Shown here: piece after piece, positions 1 to 7,319 of the stretch
Layout: each line of letters starts with the position of its first letter
Position numbering within the stretch: the stretch's first letter is position 1
NCBI RefSeq assembly: GCF_900107035.1
Contig: NZ_FNOJ01000014.1
Coordinates: forward strand, 1 to 64,000
Direction: 5' to 3'
DNA from: Alicyclobacillus hesperidum
Lineage (GTDB): Bacteria; Bacillota; Bacilli; Alicyclobacillales; Alicyclobacillaceae
DNA length: 64,000 nucleotides
Translations under genes and position numbers: made by a program
The notes under the pieces: model-generated
What the model was told of the DNA's origin: nothing
Database searches by the model: none
Seen by the model: only the letters and a program-made list of their open reading frames with translations

Positions 1-152
1 GAGCGCTCATATGGCTCAGCCTGCAGTTGCTCAGACGCCTGCGCATTCAGAACCTGGTTCAACACCTTCTCCAGCAACAACGCTACCCCCTTATCCCCAG
101 TAAATAGCCCTTTCAAAACCTCGTCATCCACGGTAATGTTGTACTGTGCCAT
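1..152 (-). CDS. IS256-family transposase, N-terminal 50 residues (partial)
   Basis: The minus strand has AGGAGG (161-166) eight bases before an ATG at 152-150. The visible peptide starts MAQYNITVDDEVLKGLF and continues to a segment with LLEKVLNQVLNAQ and AEPYERS. This matches the usual start of IS256-type DDE transposases, where a short N-terminal helix region is followed by the E-P-Y-E-R motif. The DDE catalytic core lies outside the window. The gene is not evidently broken in the part seen. Confidence 0.8.
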   Translation of the reverse strand, partial: MAQYNITVDDEVLKGLFTGDKGVALLLEKVLNQVLNAQASEQLQAEPYER

Positions 153-248
153 CTCGCATTCCTCCTAGTAGATTTGTGCTCGTCACACTGATTCTACCAA
201 AGAGGGACGGGGTGGCACGTCTACATGATGTCACCCAGCGCTTCCACT

Positions 249-278
249 GAATTTACACCAATTATATGGACTCAACTC
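249..278 (-). repeat. terminal inverted repeat of the IS256-family element
   Basis: On the minus strand this is the outer end of the element and shares the AGTCC, TATAATTG and TGTAAA blocks with the IS256 terminus. The exact last base is uncertain by one or two bases. Confidence 0.65.
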
Positions 279-393
279 CCGTGAGGTAGCAGGACACAAT
301 GAAAGATGCCCAAATTGAATGATCAAAGCCATTGCGGTCGCGGCCACCGAACACAGAGCATGCGAACTGCAGGTGCAAAAGGAGCTGGATTTT

Positions 394-1350
394 ATGAATA
401 AAGGAATTCTTGGAATTCATCATATCACCGCCATGTCCGGCATTGCACAGGAAAATATAGATTTTTATGTTGGCGTTCTCGGGCTTCGATTGGTAAAGAA
501 GACAGTAAACTTTGATGCACCGGACGTGTACCACTTTTATTACGGTGACACCGTCGGCAATCCCGGAACCATCTTGACGTTCTTCCCGTTCGGCGAAGGC
601 CCAAGAGGTCGCAGCGGAGCAGGTCAGGCAACCGTCACGTCGTTCTCCATTCGCCCTGAATCAATTGCCTTCTGGATCCAACGGTTGCAAGACCATGGCT
701 TGTCTGTCAGCGGTCCGCAAGCGCGATCGCATGATCGACAAGTCATCACGTTTTACGATCCTGATGGTCTTGCGCTCGAACTGGTTGCACATCAAGGAGC
801 CGAGAAAAGGCCGGGGTGGCAAGATGGCCCTGTGCCAAGCGAGCATGCGATCCGCGGTTTCTACAGCGTCACGATAAAAGTGAAGAATCACGTATTAACT
901 TCCGCGTTGCTTAAGGACGTGATGGGTTTTCGATTGATTGAACAGAACGGGTGCCGTTTCCGCTATGAGGTTGGAGAAGGCGGACCTGGAACCATGATTG
1001 ACGTCATTAGCCAAGAAGATGCCGCGTATGGGAGACAATCCATCGGAACTATTCACCATATTGCTTGGCGTGTAGCCAATGAAGAAGAACTCGTTTGGTG
1101 GCAACAAAAGCTTCTAAATGTTGGTTTACATGCCACGGAAGTCAAAGACCGCAATTACTTCAAATCCGTTTACTTCCGCGAGCCAGGCGGTGTTCTGTTT
1201 GAATTGGCAACTGATCCGCCGGGATTCGCGATCGATGAATCCGTCGAAAACTTGGGATCGAGTTTAAAGTTGCCCGAATGGCTTGAGCCCACCCGTTCCA
1301 ACCTGGAAGCTCAATTACCGCCTATCAGCGTGCCGAAGATCAGGGGGTAA
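394..1350 (+). CDS. mhqO: ring-cleaving dioxygenase, glyoxalase family (MhqO-like)
   Basis: A 318-residue protein made of two vicinal-oxygen-chelate (glyoxalase/extradiol dioxygenase) halves. The first half opens with GILGIHHITA (His9/His10); the second has IHHIAWRV (His221) and GVLFELATDPPGF (Glu270), the residues expected to hold the divalent metal. MhqO-type proteins in Bacillus act in detoxifying hydroquinones and quinones. The start at 394 is preferred over the in-frame ATG at 319 because AGGAG lies about 9 bases before it and homologues begin at this point. The next gene, a carboxylesterase, follows after 6 bases, as in the mhq operons. No MarR-type regulator is nearby, and an IS256 end lies about 115 bp upstream. 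Confidence 0.88.
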   Translation: MNKGILGIHHITAMSGIAQENIDFYVGVLGLRLVKKTVNFDAPDVYHFYYGDTVGNPGTILTFFPFGEGPRGRSGAGQATVTSFSIRPESIAFWIQRLQDHGLSVSGPQARSHDRQVITFYDPDGLALELVAHQGAEKRPGWQDGPVPSEHAIRGFYSVTIKVKNHVLTSALLKDVMGFRLIEQNGCRFRYEVGEGGPGTMIDVISQEDAAYGRQSIGTIHHIAWRVANEEELVWWQQKLLNVGLHATEVKDRNYFKSVYFREPGGVLFELATDPPGFAIDESVENLGSSLKLPEWLEPTRSNLEAQLPPISVPKIRG

Positions 1351-1356
1351 TTCACG

Positions 1357-1974
1357 ATGACCTTCATACACAAGTGGATTCCGTCTGCCACTGGTTCGAA
1401 CGAGACCACTTTGCTTCTATTACACGGCACCGGGGGAAACGAAGAGGACCTGTTTCCCCTTGCGCGGTTTTTAGCTCCTCATGCCGCAATGCTTGGGGTA
1501 CGCGGTAAAGTCCTTGAAAACGGAATGCCACGTTTTTTCCGTCGACTAGCCGAAGGTGTATTCGATGAAGAGGACCTGATTTTCCGCACGCATGAACTGG
1601 CTCGATTTATTGAGGAAGCAACCAAGACGTATTCGCTTAACCCAGAACGAATCTATGCTGTAGGTTACTCGAATGGAGCCAATATAGCGGCTAGTGTGCT
1701 GTTCCTTGAGCCGGCCGTTTTATCAGGAGCCGTCTTATTCCGCGCGATGGTTCCACTTGAACCAGCAGAACTGCCCGACCTAGCAGGCAAGCGTGTGCTG
1801 ATGCTATCAGGAAGACATGATCCGATTGTTCCAGCAAACAACAGTGAGACGCTTGCACAGATGTTCCAACAGGCGGGTGCAGACATCACGTTAAACTGGC
1901 AAAACGCTGGACACGGCTTAACAAATTCAGACCTTGCGGTGGCCCGGAAGTGGATGGAACAGTTGCAAAACTAG
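1357..1974 (+). CDS. mhqD: carboxylesterase/phospholipase family alpha/beta hydrolase (MhqD-like)
   Basis: A 205-residue cytoplasmic alpha/beta hydrolase. The triad can be placed: nucleophile Ser105 in GYSNG, Asp155 in GRHDPIVP, His186 in AGHGL; HGTGGNEED near residue 23 is the oxyanion-hole loop. Length and motifs fit the YodD/MhqD group found beside mhq dioxygenases and implicated in quinone/thiol stress. It is 6 bp behind the dioxygenase with a GGGGG-type ribosome site formed by that gene's last codons, so the two are almost certainly cotranscribed. The natural substrate is not known. Confidence 0.88.
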   Translation: MTFIHKWIPSATGSNETTLLLLHGTGGNEEDLFPLARFLAPHAAMLGVRGKVLENGMPRFFRRLAEGVFDEEDLIFRTHELARFIEEATKTYSLNPERIYAVGYSNGANIAASVLFLEPAVLSGAVLFRAMVPLEPAELPDLAGKRVLMLSGRHDPIVPANNSETLAQMFQQAGADITLNWQNAGHGLTNSDLAVARKWMEQLQN

Positions 1975-1988
1975 GCTTCGTGCACGAT

Positions 1989-2687
1989 TTACGCATCGTG
2001 ATTGATGTGTTCACCAGTAGCCGGAGTCCACTTTTTGGGCAGGTGCCACCCATAATGTAAAGAGATCATTCGCAGCACAACGACTACTACAAATAAGGCG
2101 TACTGAGCGGGTGCCACCGGAACGATGCCCAGTCCGACACAGAGCCCCGCAAACAACGCCCAAACAGCATAGATTTCGGATTGAAATACGAGTGGCTTGC
2201 GCCCCGCCAAAACGTCGCGAATGATTCCTCCGCCAATGCCCGTCATGAGACCGGCCACAAGCGTAGTCGCGAATGTACTATGTACATGATGGGCGTAAGT
2301 CGCTCCTTCGATCGCAAAGGCAGATAACCCAATTGCATCAAAAAAGCTAACGATTCGTTGCCAACGATGCATCCACTCATAGGGCAACACAAATACAATA
2401 CATATTGTAATGGTCGCCGTCAGAAACAGTGATGGCTGGTGCCAGATATTCGCGACCGGCAAGCCAACTATTAAATTGCGAATCATGCCACCACCGAACG
2501 CAGTGACGAATCCCAAGATAAATACACCTAATAAATCAAACTGCTCCTCGATAGCCACCAGCGAGCCGCTGACCGCGAAGGCAATCGTGCCAATGATGTT
2601 CAAAACGCCCCAGACGATTGCAAATCCCTCCTGCCGTACAAGCAGCGACAATGATGCGCCCACGTTCGACCGAAACGACCGCCGCAT
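1989..2687 (-). CDS. TRIC-like channel, UPF0126/YadS family membrane protein
   Basis: A 232-residue integral membrane protein with about seven hydrophobic helices and the internal duplication typical of bacterial TRIC/YadS proteins: the paired motifs AFGGGMIRNLIVG and GIGGGIIRDVLAG mark the kinked pore helices of the two repeats. Bacterial members conduct potassium-like cations or have unassigned transport roles. The ATG at 2687 overlaps the stop of the upstream DCC gene (TGATG), so translation is coupled. An upstream in-frame ATG at 2759 lies inside the DCC gene and is not favoured. The short inverted repeat CACGAT/ATCGTG at 1983-2000 covers its stop codon. Confidence 0.85.
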   Translation of the reverse strand: MRRSFRSNVGASLSLLVRQEGFAIVWGVLNIIGTIAFAVSGSLVAIEEQFDLLGVFILGFVTAFGGGMIRNLIVGLPVANIWHQPSLFLTATITICIVFVLPYEWMHRWQRIVSFFDAIGLSAFAIEGATYAHHVHSTFATTLVAGLMTGIGGGIIRDVLAGRKPLVFQSEIYAVWALFAGLCVGLGIVPVAPAQYALFVVVVVLRMISLHYGWHLPKKWTPATGEHINHDA

Positions 2688-3100
2688 CACCAATCGTCGA
2701 GAAACTTCTTCCGTTCGTTTGGTGCCGGAATCCGACAGGCGTTGCGCTGGCCGAACCAAGCATAACGGTGTCTAGCAACCCAGTCGTAGATTGTATCGCG
2801 TGTCTCCTGTGGAATCCATCGAAAATAACTCAACCACGACCAAGGCCAGGGAAGTTCCGTGCAGATTTGCACAATAGCGGAGGATCGTTCATAAAGCGTA
2901 CCACGAAAAAAGACATACACCGAGTTCCGGCATCGTCTGCTCATCCCGTGTTGTTCCAGCAACTTTTCGGCAAATGGCGATTGCAATGAAGCAAATCGCA
3001 AGATATCTTTACGATCTCGCCGCAAAAGCCAATCCACGATTCCGTTACATAGTGGACAAACACCGTCAAACAAAACAATGATTTTGTCATCCTCCGCCAT
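2687..3100 (-). CDS. DCC-family thiol-disulfide oxidoreductase
   Basis: A 137-residue soluble protein of the DUF393/DCC1 group. It begins near LFDGVCPLCNG, where the D-x-x-C-x-x-C motif gives the family its name, then LLRRD and FASLQS, all usual for the family. These thioredoxin-fold proteins are presumed disulfide oxidoreductases; substrates are unknown. The stop codon overlaps the start of the TRIC-like channel, so the two form a coupled pair. An inverted repeat at 3143-3177 separates it from the lipoprotein gene behind it. Confidence 0.88.
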   Translation of the reverse strand: MAEDDKIIVLFDGVCPLCNGIVDWLLRRDRKDILRFASLQSPFAEKLLEQHGMSRRCRNSVYVFFRGTLYERSSAIVQICTELPWPWSWLSYFRWIPQETRDTIYDWVARHRYAWFGQRNACRIPAPNERKKFLDDW

Positions 3101-3142
3101 ACCCTCACCACCACACTAGGGGTGACCCATACTCCCAATATG

Positions 3143-3177
3143 CAATGAACGCGTCGGAATGTCCGGCGCGTTCATTG
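3143..3177 (-). terminator. probable terminator of the lipoprotein gene
   Basis: An 11-bp perfect stem (CAATGAACGCG, 3143-3153, pairing with 3167-3177) lies just past the stop codon of the lipoprotein gene. There is no strong T run on either strand, so activity is less certain than for the other terminators here. Confidence 0.55.
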
Positions 3178-3188
3178 TATAGCATGCT

Positions 3189-3770
3189 TTACTTTACCTT
3201 AAGTACGGTTTGTACACGTGGTCCGCCTTTGACCAGCACCTCAGCGTCCAGAGCAAGCTCTGTGCTGGACTTCGGCAAGCTCTTGGGAACGGCAATCGTC
3301 CCGCTCCATGCATCGTTTTTGCCGGCTTGAAAAATTCTCGTCACCAGCGTCTTGGAACCGTGCGCGGTACCATCGAAGAGTGTTACCTGTACGTCCTTCT
3401 GCGTAAAGCCATTGGCAACTGTGCCTGTAACGGTTAACGTCTGCCCTGGCGCGACCATTTGTTCCGCTTTTGGCGAGGTCACTGTGATGGTGTTCGCCGC
3501 GTGGACACTATCTGACTTCGATTGGTTCGAGGTCGCTACGGTACCTTTGGTCGTGGCTTTCTTGGTTGTACTTTTAGCTGCCGCAGATTTCTTTGCGCTC
3601 GTAGCCTTGTCCCCCGACGTCGTGTGTTTTGCCGAAGAAACGGTTGTACTTGCCGCACCGCCATTTGTGCTGTTACCACTCGTGCTATTGGCAGATGTAC
3701 CACAACCAGCCAAGGCCAGAATGGCCACTGCTGTAATTCCAAACATGCTAATCTGTTGCTTGCGGTTCAT
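3189..3770 (-). CDS. lipoprotein with Ser/Thr/Lys-rich linker and C-terminal Ig-like domain
   Basis: A 193-residue secreted lipoprotein. Residues 1-23 form a signal peptide with lipobox LAGC (Cys23). Residues 24-90 are low-complexity, rich in Ser, Thr, Ala and Lys, probably a flexible wall-spanning linker. From about residue 92 (TITVTSPKAEQMVAPGQ, then LTVTGTVANGF) it looks like a beta-sandwich of the Gmad2/bacterial Ig type seen in sporulation and surface proteins. The ATG follows an AAGGGAG site. It is transcribed on its own. Function unknown; the Ig assignment is by pattern only. Confidence 0.8.
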   Translation of the reverse strand: MNRKQQISMFGITAVAILALAGCGTSANSTSGNSTNGGAASTTVSSAKHTTSGDKATSAKKSAAAKSTTKKATTKGTVATSNQSKSDSVHAANTITVTSPKAEQMVAPGQTLTVTGTVANGFTQKDVQVTLFDGTAHGSKTLVTRIFQAGKNDAWSGTIAVPKSLPKSSTELALDAEVLVKGGPRVQTVLKVK

Positions 3771-4013
3771 ACACCCATCTCCCTTGTAAAATCAGCGCGA
3801 TCGCGCGCCAATGGGTATGCTGAACCTCCTAACTCAAAAACGCCTCAGAAGAAAGCCCTCACATATTTGACGGTTTTATGAACGGCGGTAAATGACGGTT
3901 GCAATACAGGGCCCTACGCCATGATTTGCCCTTCGTGGATCAAGGTGCAAGCTGCGGGTACATTGAGTACAATCTGTAATGGACACAATGATATCTCACA
4001 AAGGGTGAACAAC

Positions 4014-4562
4014 GTGCCCCCACTAACGAATCGGCAAGCTGCGTTACTCGAACTGTTGGTCAATGCGACGGCGCCCATCCCAGGCCAGGCGCTCGCAGAC
4101 GAACTAGGCGTAACGCGCCAGGTTATTGTGCACGATATTGCACTTTTGCGCGCTGCTGGGCAACGAATCTTCGCAACCCCCAAAGGATACCTTATCGAGT
4201 CTGTACTACCTGCCAACAAACAAACCGTTTTGGCTGTCTCGCATACGCCGGAGCAAACCGAAGCGGAACTGTGCATTCTGGTTGACTGCGGCCTGCGTGT
4301 GCTCGATGTACGTGTAGAGCACCCAGTCTATGGGGAATTGGTGGGCAACCTGTTGTTATCTTCACGCCGCGACGTCGACTTATTTATGCAGAGAATTCGC
4401 ACAGAACAAGCACCTTTACTGTCGACATTAACAGGTGGTTATCACTATCACCGCGTGGAATACCAGGAAGACGAGCAGTTGCATGCAGCCATCCACCAAC
4501 TGACACAGGCGGGAATCCAGCTCCTCACAAATGGTGAATTGCCGATTGTGCCGGAGAGATAG
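4014..4562 (+). CDS. niaR: transcriptional repressor of NAD biosynthesis NiaR (YrxA)
   Basis: A 182-residue regulator. Residues 5-55 form an HTH_11 winged helix (LTNRQAALLELL ... ALADELGVTRQVIVHDIALLRAAG). The rest is a 3H domain: histidines in VSHTPEQ, VEHPVYGE and GGYHYHRV are the metal and nicotinate-binding residues that name the domain. NiaR binds nicotinic acid and represses NAD synthesis or niacin uptake genes; none of its usual targets (nadABC, niaP) is in view. A GTG at 4014 with AAAGGG eight bases upstream was chosen; the frame is open back to 3921 but without a better site. Confidence 0.9.
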   Translation: MPPLTNRQAALLELLVNATAPIPGQALADELGVTRQVIVHDIALLRAAGQRIFATPKGYLIESVLPANKQTVLAVSHTPEQTEAELCILVDCGLRVLDVRVEHPVYGELVGNLLLSSRRDVDLFMQRIRTEQAPLLSTLTGGYHYHRVEYQEDEQLHAAIHQLTQAGIQLLTNGELPIVPER

Positions 4563-4619
4563 TTGCAGTGTCCGGCACATCTCCTGTCCGTTCGACCTGC
4601 ACGCGCCCATACATGGCAA

Positions 4620-4641
4620 AAGGCCGTCCTTGGACGACCTT
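4620..4641 (-). terminator. terminator of the prkA-yhbH-spoVR operon
   Basis: On the minus strand a GC-rich ten-base hairpin (one mismatch, tiny loop) runs straight into TTTTG, about 50 bases after the spoVR stop codon. It also lies in the convergent gap after niaR. Confidence 0.6.
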
Positions 4642-4692
4642 CACCACTTGCTCCAATCCGCGACGGACCTGTCCCGATCTATCCAAACCACT

Positions 4693-6141
4693 TTACTCCT
4701 TCACAAACCGGCGCTGTGTCTTCTTTCCGTCATAAGAAAAGATCACATCACGGCCTTCGACAACGGTTTGCAAATGCACTTGCCTGCCCCATACTCGATG
4801 CAAGTAGGGCAAGGTTCGTTCCAGATGCCGCAGATCCAATTCAACTCCCTCATACTCGTGCTTGATGTATAACTCGCCATTCCGATTGTAGTCTCCATCT
4901 TCGACGTACAATACGGGAATTCCACCATTGACGCGGGAGGCGACGATGGTGTCACGAACCTTTTCCCAGTCTGTCTCCACGACGCGCCAGTCGTTACCAA
5001 CTTTCTGGTATAGATATAGATCCAGCTTCTCAATCAGTTCCTTCGTGAGATAATTGCGCAGGAACGAAACGTCGTTCTCCATCTCGCGCACTTCGAAAAT
5101 CTTTTCGCGACCCTGCCCTGGTTGACGCCCAAACTTGTCGATCTCGTCAACGGTTGGTTCATTCCATCGCCGTTCGATATCTTCCCAAATCGCGAGTCCG
5201 ATGTGGTAAGGATTGATACTCATCCGCGATGGCAGCACTACGCCGGAATGCATTTTGGCAAACTCGATGGCCTCATCGTCCGTCAAGTCCATCTCGCGCA
5301 TGATTCGCAAATGCCAATATGTGGCCCAGCCTTCATTCATGATTTTCGTCTCGAGCTGAGGCCAGAAATAAAGCATTTCTTCGCGCAAAATAGAGAGAAT
5401 GTCGCGCTCCCATTCCTCCAGTGCCGGACTATTCTCAATGATAAACAACATGACGTCCTTCTGCGCTGCTCTCGGTTTGACAATCGGTTTTTTTACATCG
5501 TCCGCAGGTGGCTTGCCATCCAACTCCCAGAGATCGTCGTATGGTGTACGCGCATGTGGATTCGATGTAAAAACCACCTGATTGTCGCCGCGACGCTGCA
5601 GGAACTGTTGCTGTTTCACGACTTTACGCGCATTGCGTCCATCTGTCGAAGCGTCGATGTGTTCAGAGAGTGCGAGGCCTGCGTCAAGCAACTGCTCAAC
5701 CCGGCCCCGTCCGTACTGTAGTTCATAATGGTAAATGCGTTCCGCACTGGCGGCCATGCGTTCCACCATATCGCGGGAAGTATAGCGAAATGTTGCGTTG
5801 TTCTTAAAGAAGTCACAGTGCCCTAACACGTGTGCACACACTGTCTTGTTCTGGAGAAGTGTGTTGCCATCGAGCAAGAACGCGTAACAGGGATTGGAAT
5901 TGATGACGAGTTCATAAATCCGACTCATACCGAGATCATAATCGAGTTTCATTCTGTGAAATTGTTTACCAAACGACCAGTGGTGGAACCGCGTCGGCAT
6001 GCCATACGCACCAAAGGTATAGATAATATCCGCCGGACATACCTCATATCGCATGGGGTAAAAATCGAGCCCGAACGATTTGGCGATTTCTGTCATCTGT
6101 TCGATACTGGCGCCAAGCTGTGCCATTTCTTCGTTGGTCAT
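4693..6141 (-). CDS. spoVR: stage V sporulation protein R (SpoVR family)
   Basis: A 482-residue protein, close to the family length. It carries the conserved block [20 protein letters not shown] near residues 38-57, the histidine-rich segment [13 protein letters not shown], and [13 protein letters not shown] in the middle. SpoVR is needed for normal spore cortex formation in Bacillus; its biochemical activity is unresolved. Its ATG overlaps the yhbH stop (ATGA), and it is the last gene of an operon prkA-yhbH-spoVR. The hairpin at 4620-4641 ends the unit. Confidence 0.96.
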   Translation of the reverse strand: MTNEEMAQLGASIEQMTEIAKSFGLDFYPMRYEVCPADIIYTFGAYGMPTRFHHWSFGKQFHRMKLDYDLGMSRIYELVINSNPCYAFLLDGNTLLQNKTVCAHVLGHCDFFKNNATFRYTSRDMVERMAASAERIYHYELQYGRGRVEQLLDAGLALSEHIDASTDGRNARKVVKQQQFLQRRGDNQVVFTSNPHARTPYDDLWELDGKPPADDVKKPIVKPRAAQKDVMLFIIENSPALEEWERDILSILREEMLYFWPQLETKIMNEGWATYWHLRIMREMDLTDDEAIEFAKMHSGVVLPSRMSINPYHIGLAIWEDIERRWNEPTVDEIDKFGRQPGQGREKIFEVREMENDVSFLRNYLTKELIEKLDLYLYQKVGNDWRVVETDWEKVRDTIVASRVNGGIPVLYVEDGDYNRNGELYIKHEYEGVELDLRHLERTLPYLHRVWGRQVHLQTVVEGRDVIFSYDGKKTQRRFVKE

Positions 6142-7298
6142 GCGCTTCTCACCCCGCCGCTGCTTTGCGAAAAGAAATGGCGTAACGCTCCGTAGACTTC
6201 CGATTTTTCACGAATGACGTACTTCCGGAATTGCGGAAGCTCAAACTTTCCGTAGGCGCTCATCAGTGTTGACGCGCGCGAGTACTGGTTCACCTCCGCA
6301 TACCCAAACATGCGCGACATCGCACACAACTCTGTGACCAATTTGACGCATTTTTCGTTGTCGGAAGTCAAGTTGTCACCGTCCGAAAAGTGGATCGGGT
6401 AAATGTTATAGCGTTCGGGTGGATATTCGTTTCGGATCATCGTCAATGCGTATTCATAGGCGGAGGAGCATATCGTGCCCCCGCTTTCACCTTTATTGAA
6501 GAAATGCTCTTCATCGACTTCGTGCGCCTCCGTATGGTGCGCGATGTAACGAATTTGCACATTCGCGTACTTCGTCCGTAAAAAGCGCGTCATCCAGAAG
6601 AAGAACGTACGGGCACAATATTTTTCAAACAACCCCATAGACCCGGACAGGTCCATCATCGCCAGGATGACCGCGTTGGAATCCGGCTTCGTGATATCTT
6701 CCCAGGTCTTATAGCGAAGGTCTTCCGGCGTGATGCTCACCCGTTTTTCATGCGGACGACCTGCACGGCGGATGGCTTGTAGCAACGTACGCTTTTTATC
6801 AATGTTCGTGGATAGGCCTTTTTTTCGCACGTCGCGAAAATCGACCGTCTCCACGGTCATATCCGCCGCCTCTTTGTCGGCCAGGTCAGGAAGCTCCAAT
6901 TCCCGAAAGAGTACCGCTTGAATTTCGTCCAAGGTCACTTCCGCCTCGGTGTAATCGACACCCGGCTGCTCGCCGGCGCCCTCGCCCTGCCCTGGCCCAG
7001 GAGCACCGTCCTGATCCGGACGACCACGGGCGACGACGTCGCCCACTTGTGTGTTGCCAGAACCTGTACCGGCATGGCGTCCCTTTTGGAAGTTGTAACG
7101 AATCCGGTATTCCTCCAGTGAACGTATCGGGACCTTCACAATCTGCTTGCCGTCACTCATGATAAGACTTTCGTCGCTGACGAGATCGGCCAGATTTTCG
7201 CGAATCGCCTCTCTCACCTTTTCTCGATGCCGTTCCTGATCTTGCTGGCCCTTGCGATGCAAGGACCAGTCTTCACGCTCCAAGGTAAATTCGATCAC
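6138..7298 (-). CDS. yhbH: sporulation protein YhbH (DUF444, vWA-like)
   Basis: A 386-residue member of the YeaH/YhbH family. A Gly/Gln/Asp-rich flexible stretch (about 72-112) separates an N-terminal basic helical region from a von Willebrand A-type domain with the MIDAS motif DLSGS (Asp216, Ser218, Ser220), followed by conserved [10 protein letters not shown]. YhbH proteins act together with PrkA and are required for proper sporulation. GTG start with GGGGGGAGAGG upstream. It sits 21 bp behind prkA and overlaps spoVR by four bases. Confidence 0.95.
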   Translation of the reverse strand: MIEFTLEREDWSLHRKGQQDQERHREKVREAIRENLADLVSDESLIMSDGKQIVKVPIRSLEEYRIRYNFQKGRHAGTGSGNTQVGDVVARGRPDQDGAPGPGQGEGAGEQPGVDYTEAEVTLDEIQAVLFRELELPDLADKEAADMTVETVDFRDVRKKGLSTNIDKKRTLLQAIRRAGRPHEKRVSITPEDLRYKTWEDITKPDSNAVILAMMDLSGSMGLFEKYCARTFFFWMTRFLRTKYANVQIRYIAHHTEAHEVDEEHFFNKGESGGTICSSAYEYALTMIRNEYPPERYNIYPIHFSDGDNLTSDNEKCVKLVTELCAMSRMFGYAEVNQYSRASTLMSAYGKFELPQFRKYVIREKSEVYGALRHFFSQSSGGVRSA

Positions 7299-7319
7299 GC
7301 CGCCTCTCCCCCCGCCTTG

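Larger units (their letters stand above)
1..278 (-). mobile_element. IS256-family insertion sequence, left part only (truncated by window edge)
   Basis: The segment holds the 5' end of a transposase gene reading out of the window and, upstream of it, a terminal sequence. On the minus strand the outer end reads GAGTTGAGTCCATATAATTG followed by GTGTAAATTC, which closely resembles the known terminal inverted repeat of IS256 (AGTCCgTATAATTGTGTAAA type). The other end lies outside the window, so the target duplication (usually 8-9 bp in this family) cannot be checked; bases 279-287 would be one copy. Confidence 0.8.

Noticed and set aside
2536-2778. Alternative 80-residue minus-strand frame within the TRIC/DCC junction
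   Set aside because: It runs out of frame with two recognised proteins across their junction and is a shadow.
3796-3807. GCGCGATCGCGC palindrome upstream of the lipoprotein gene
   Set aside because: Isolated palindrome without flanking promoter logic; could be chance in a GC-rich spacer.
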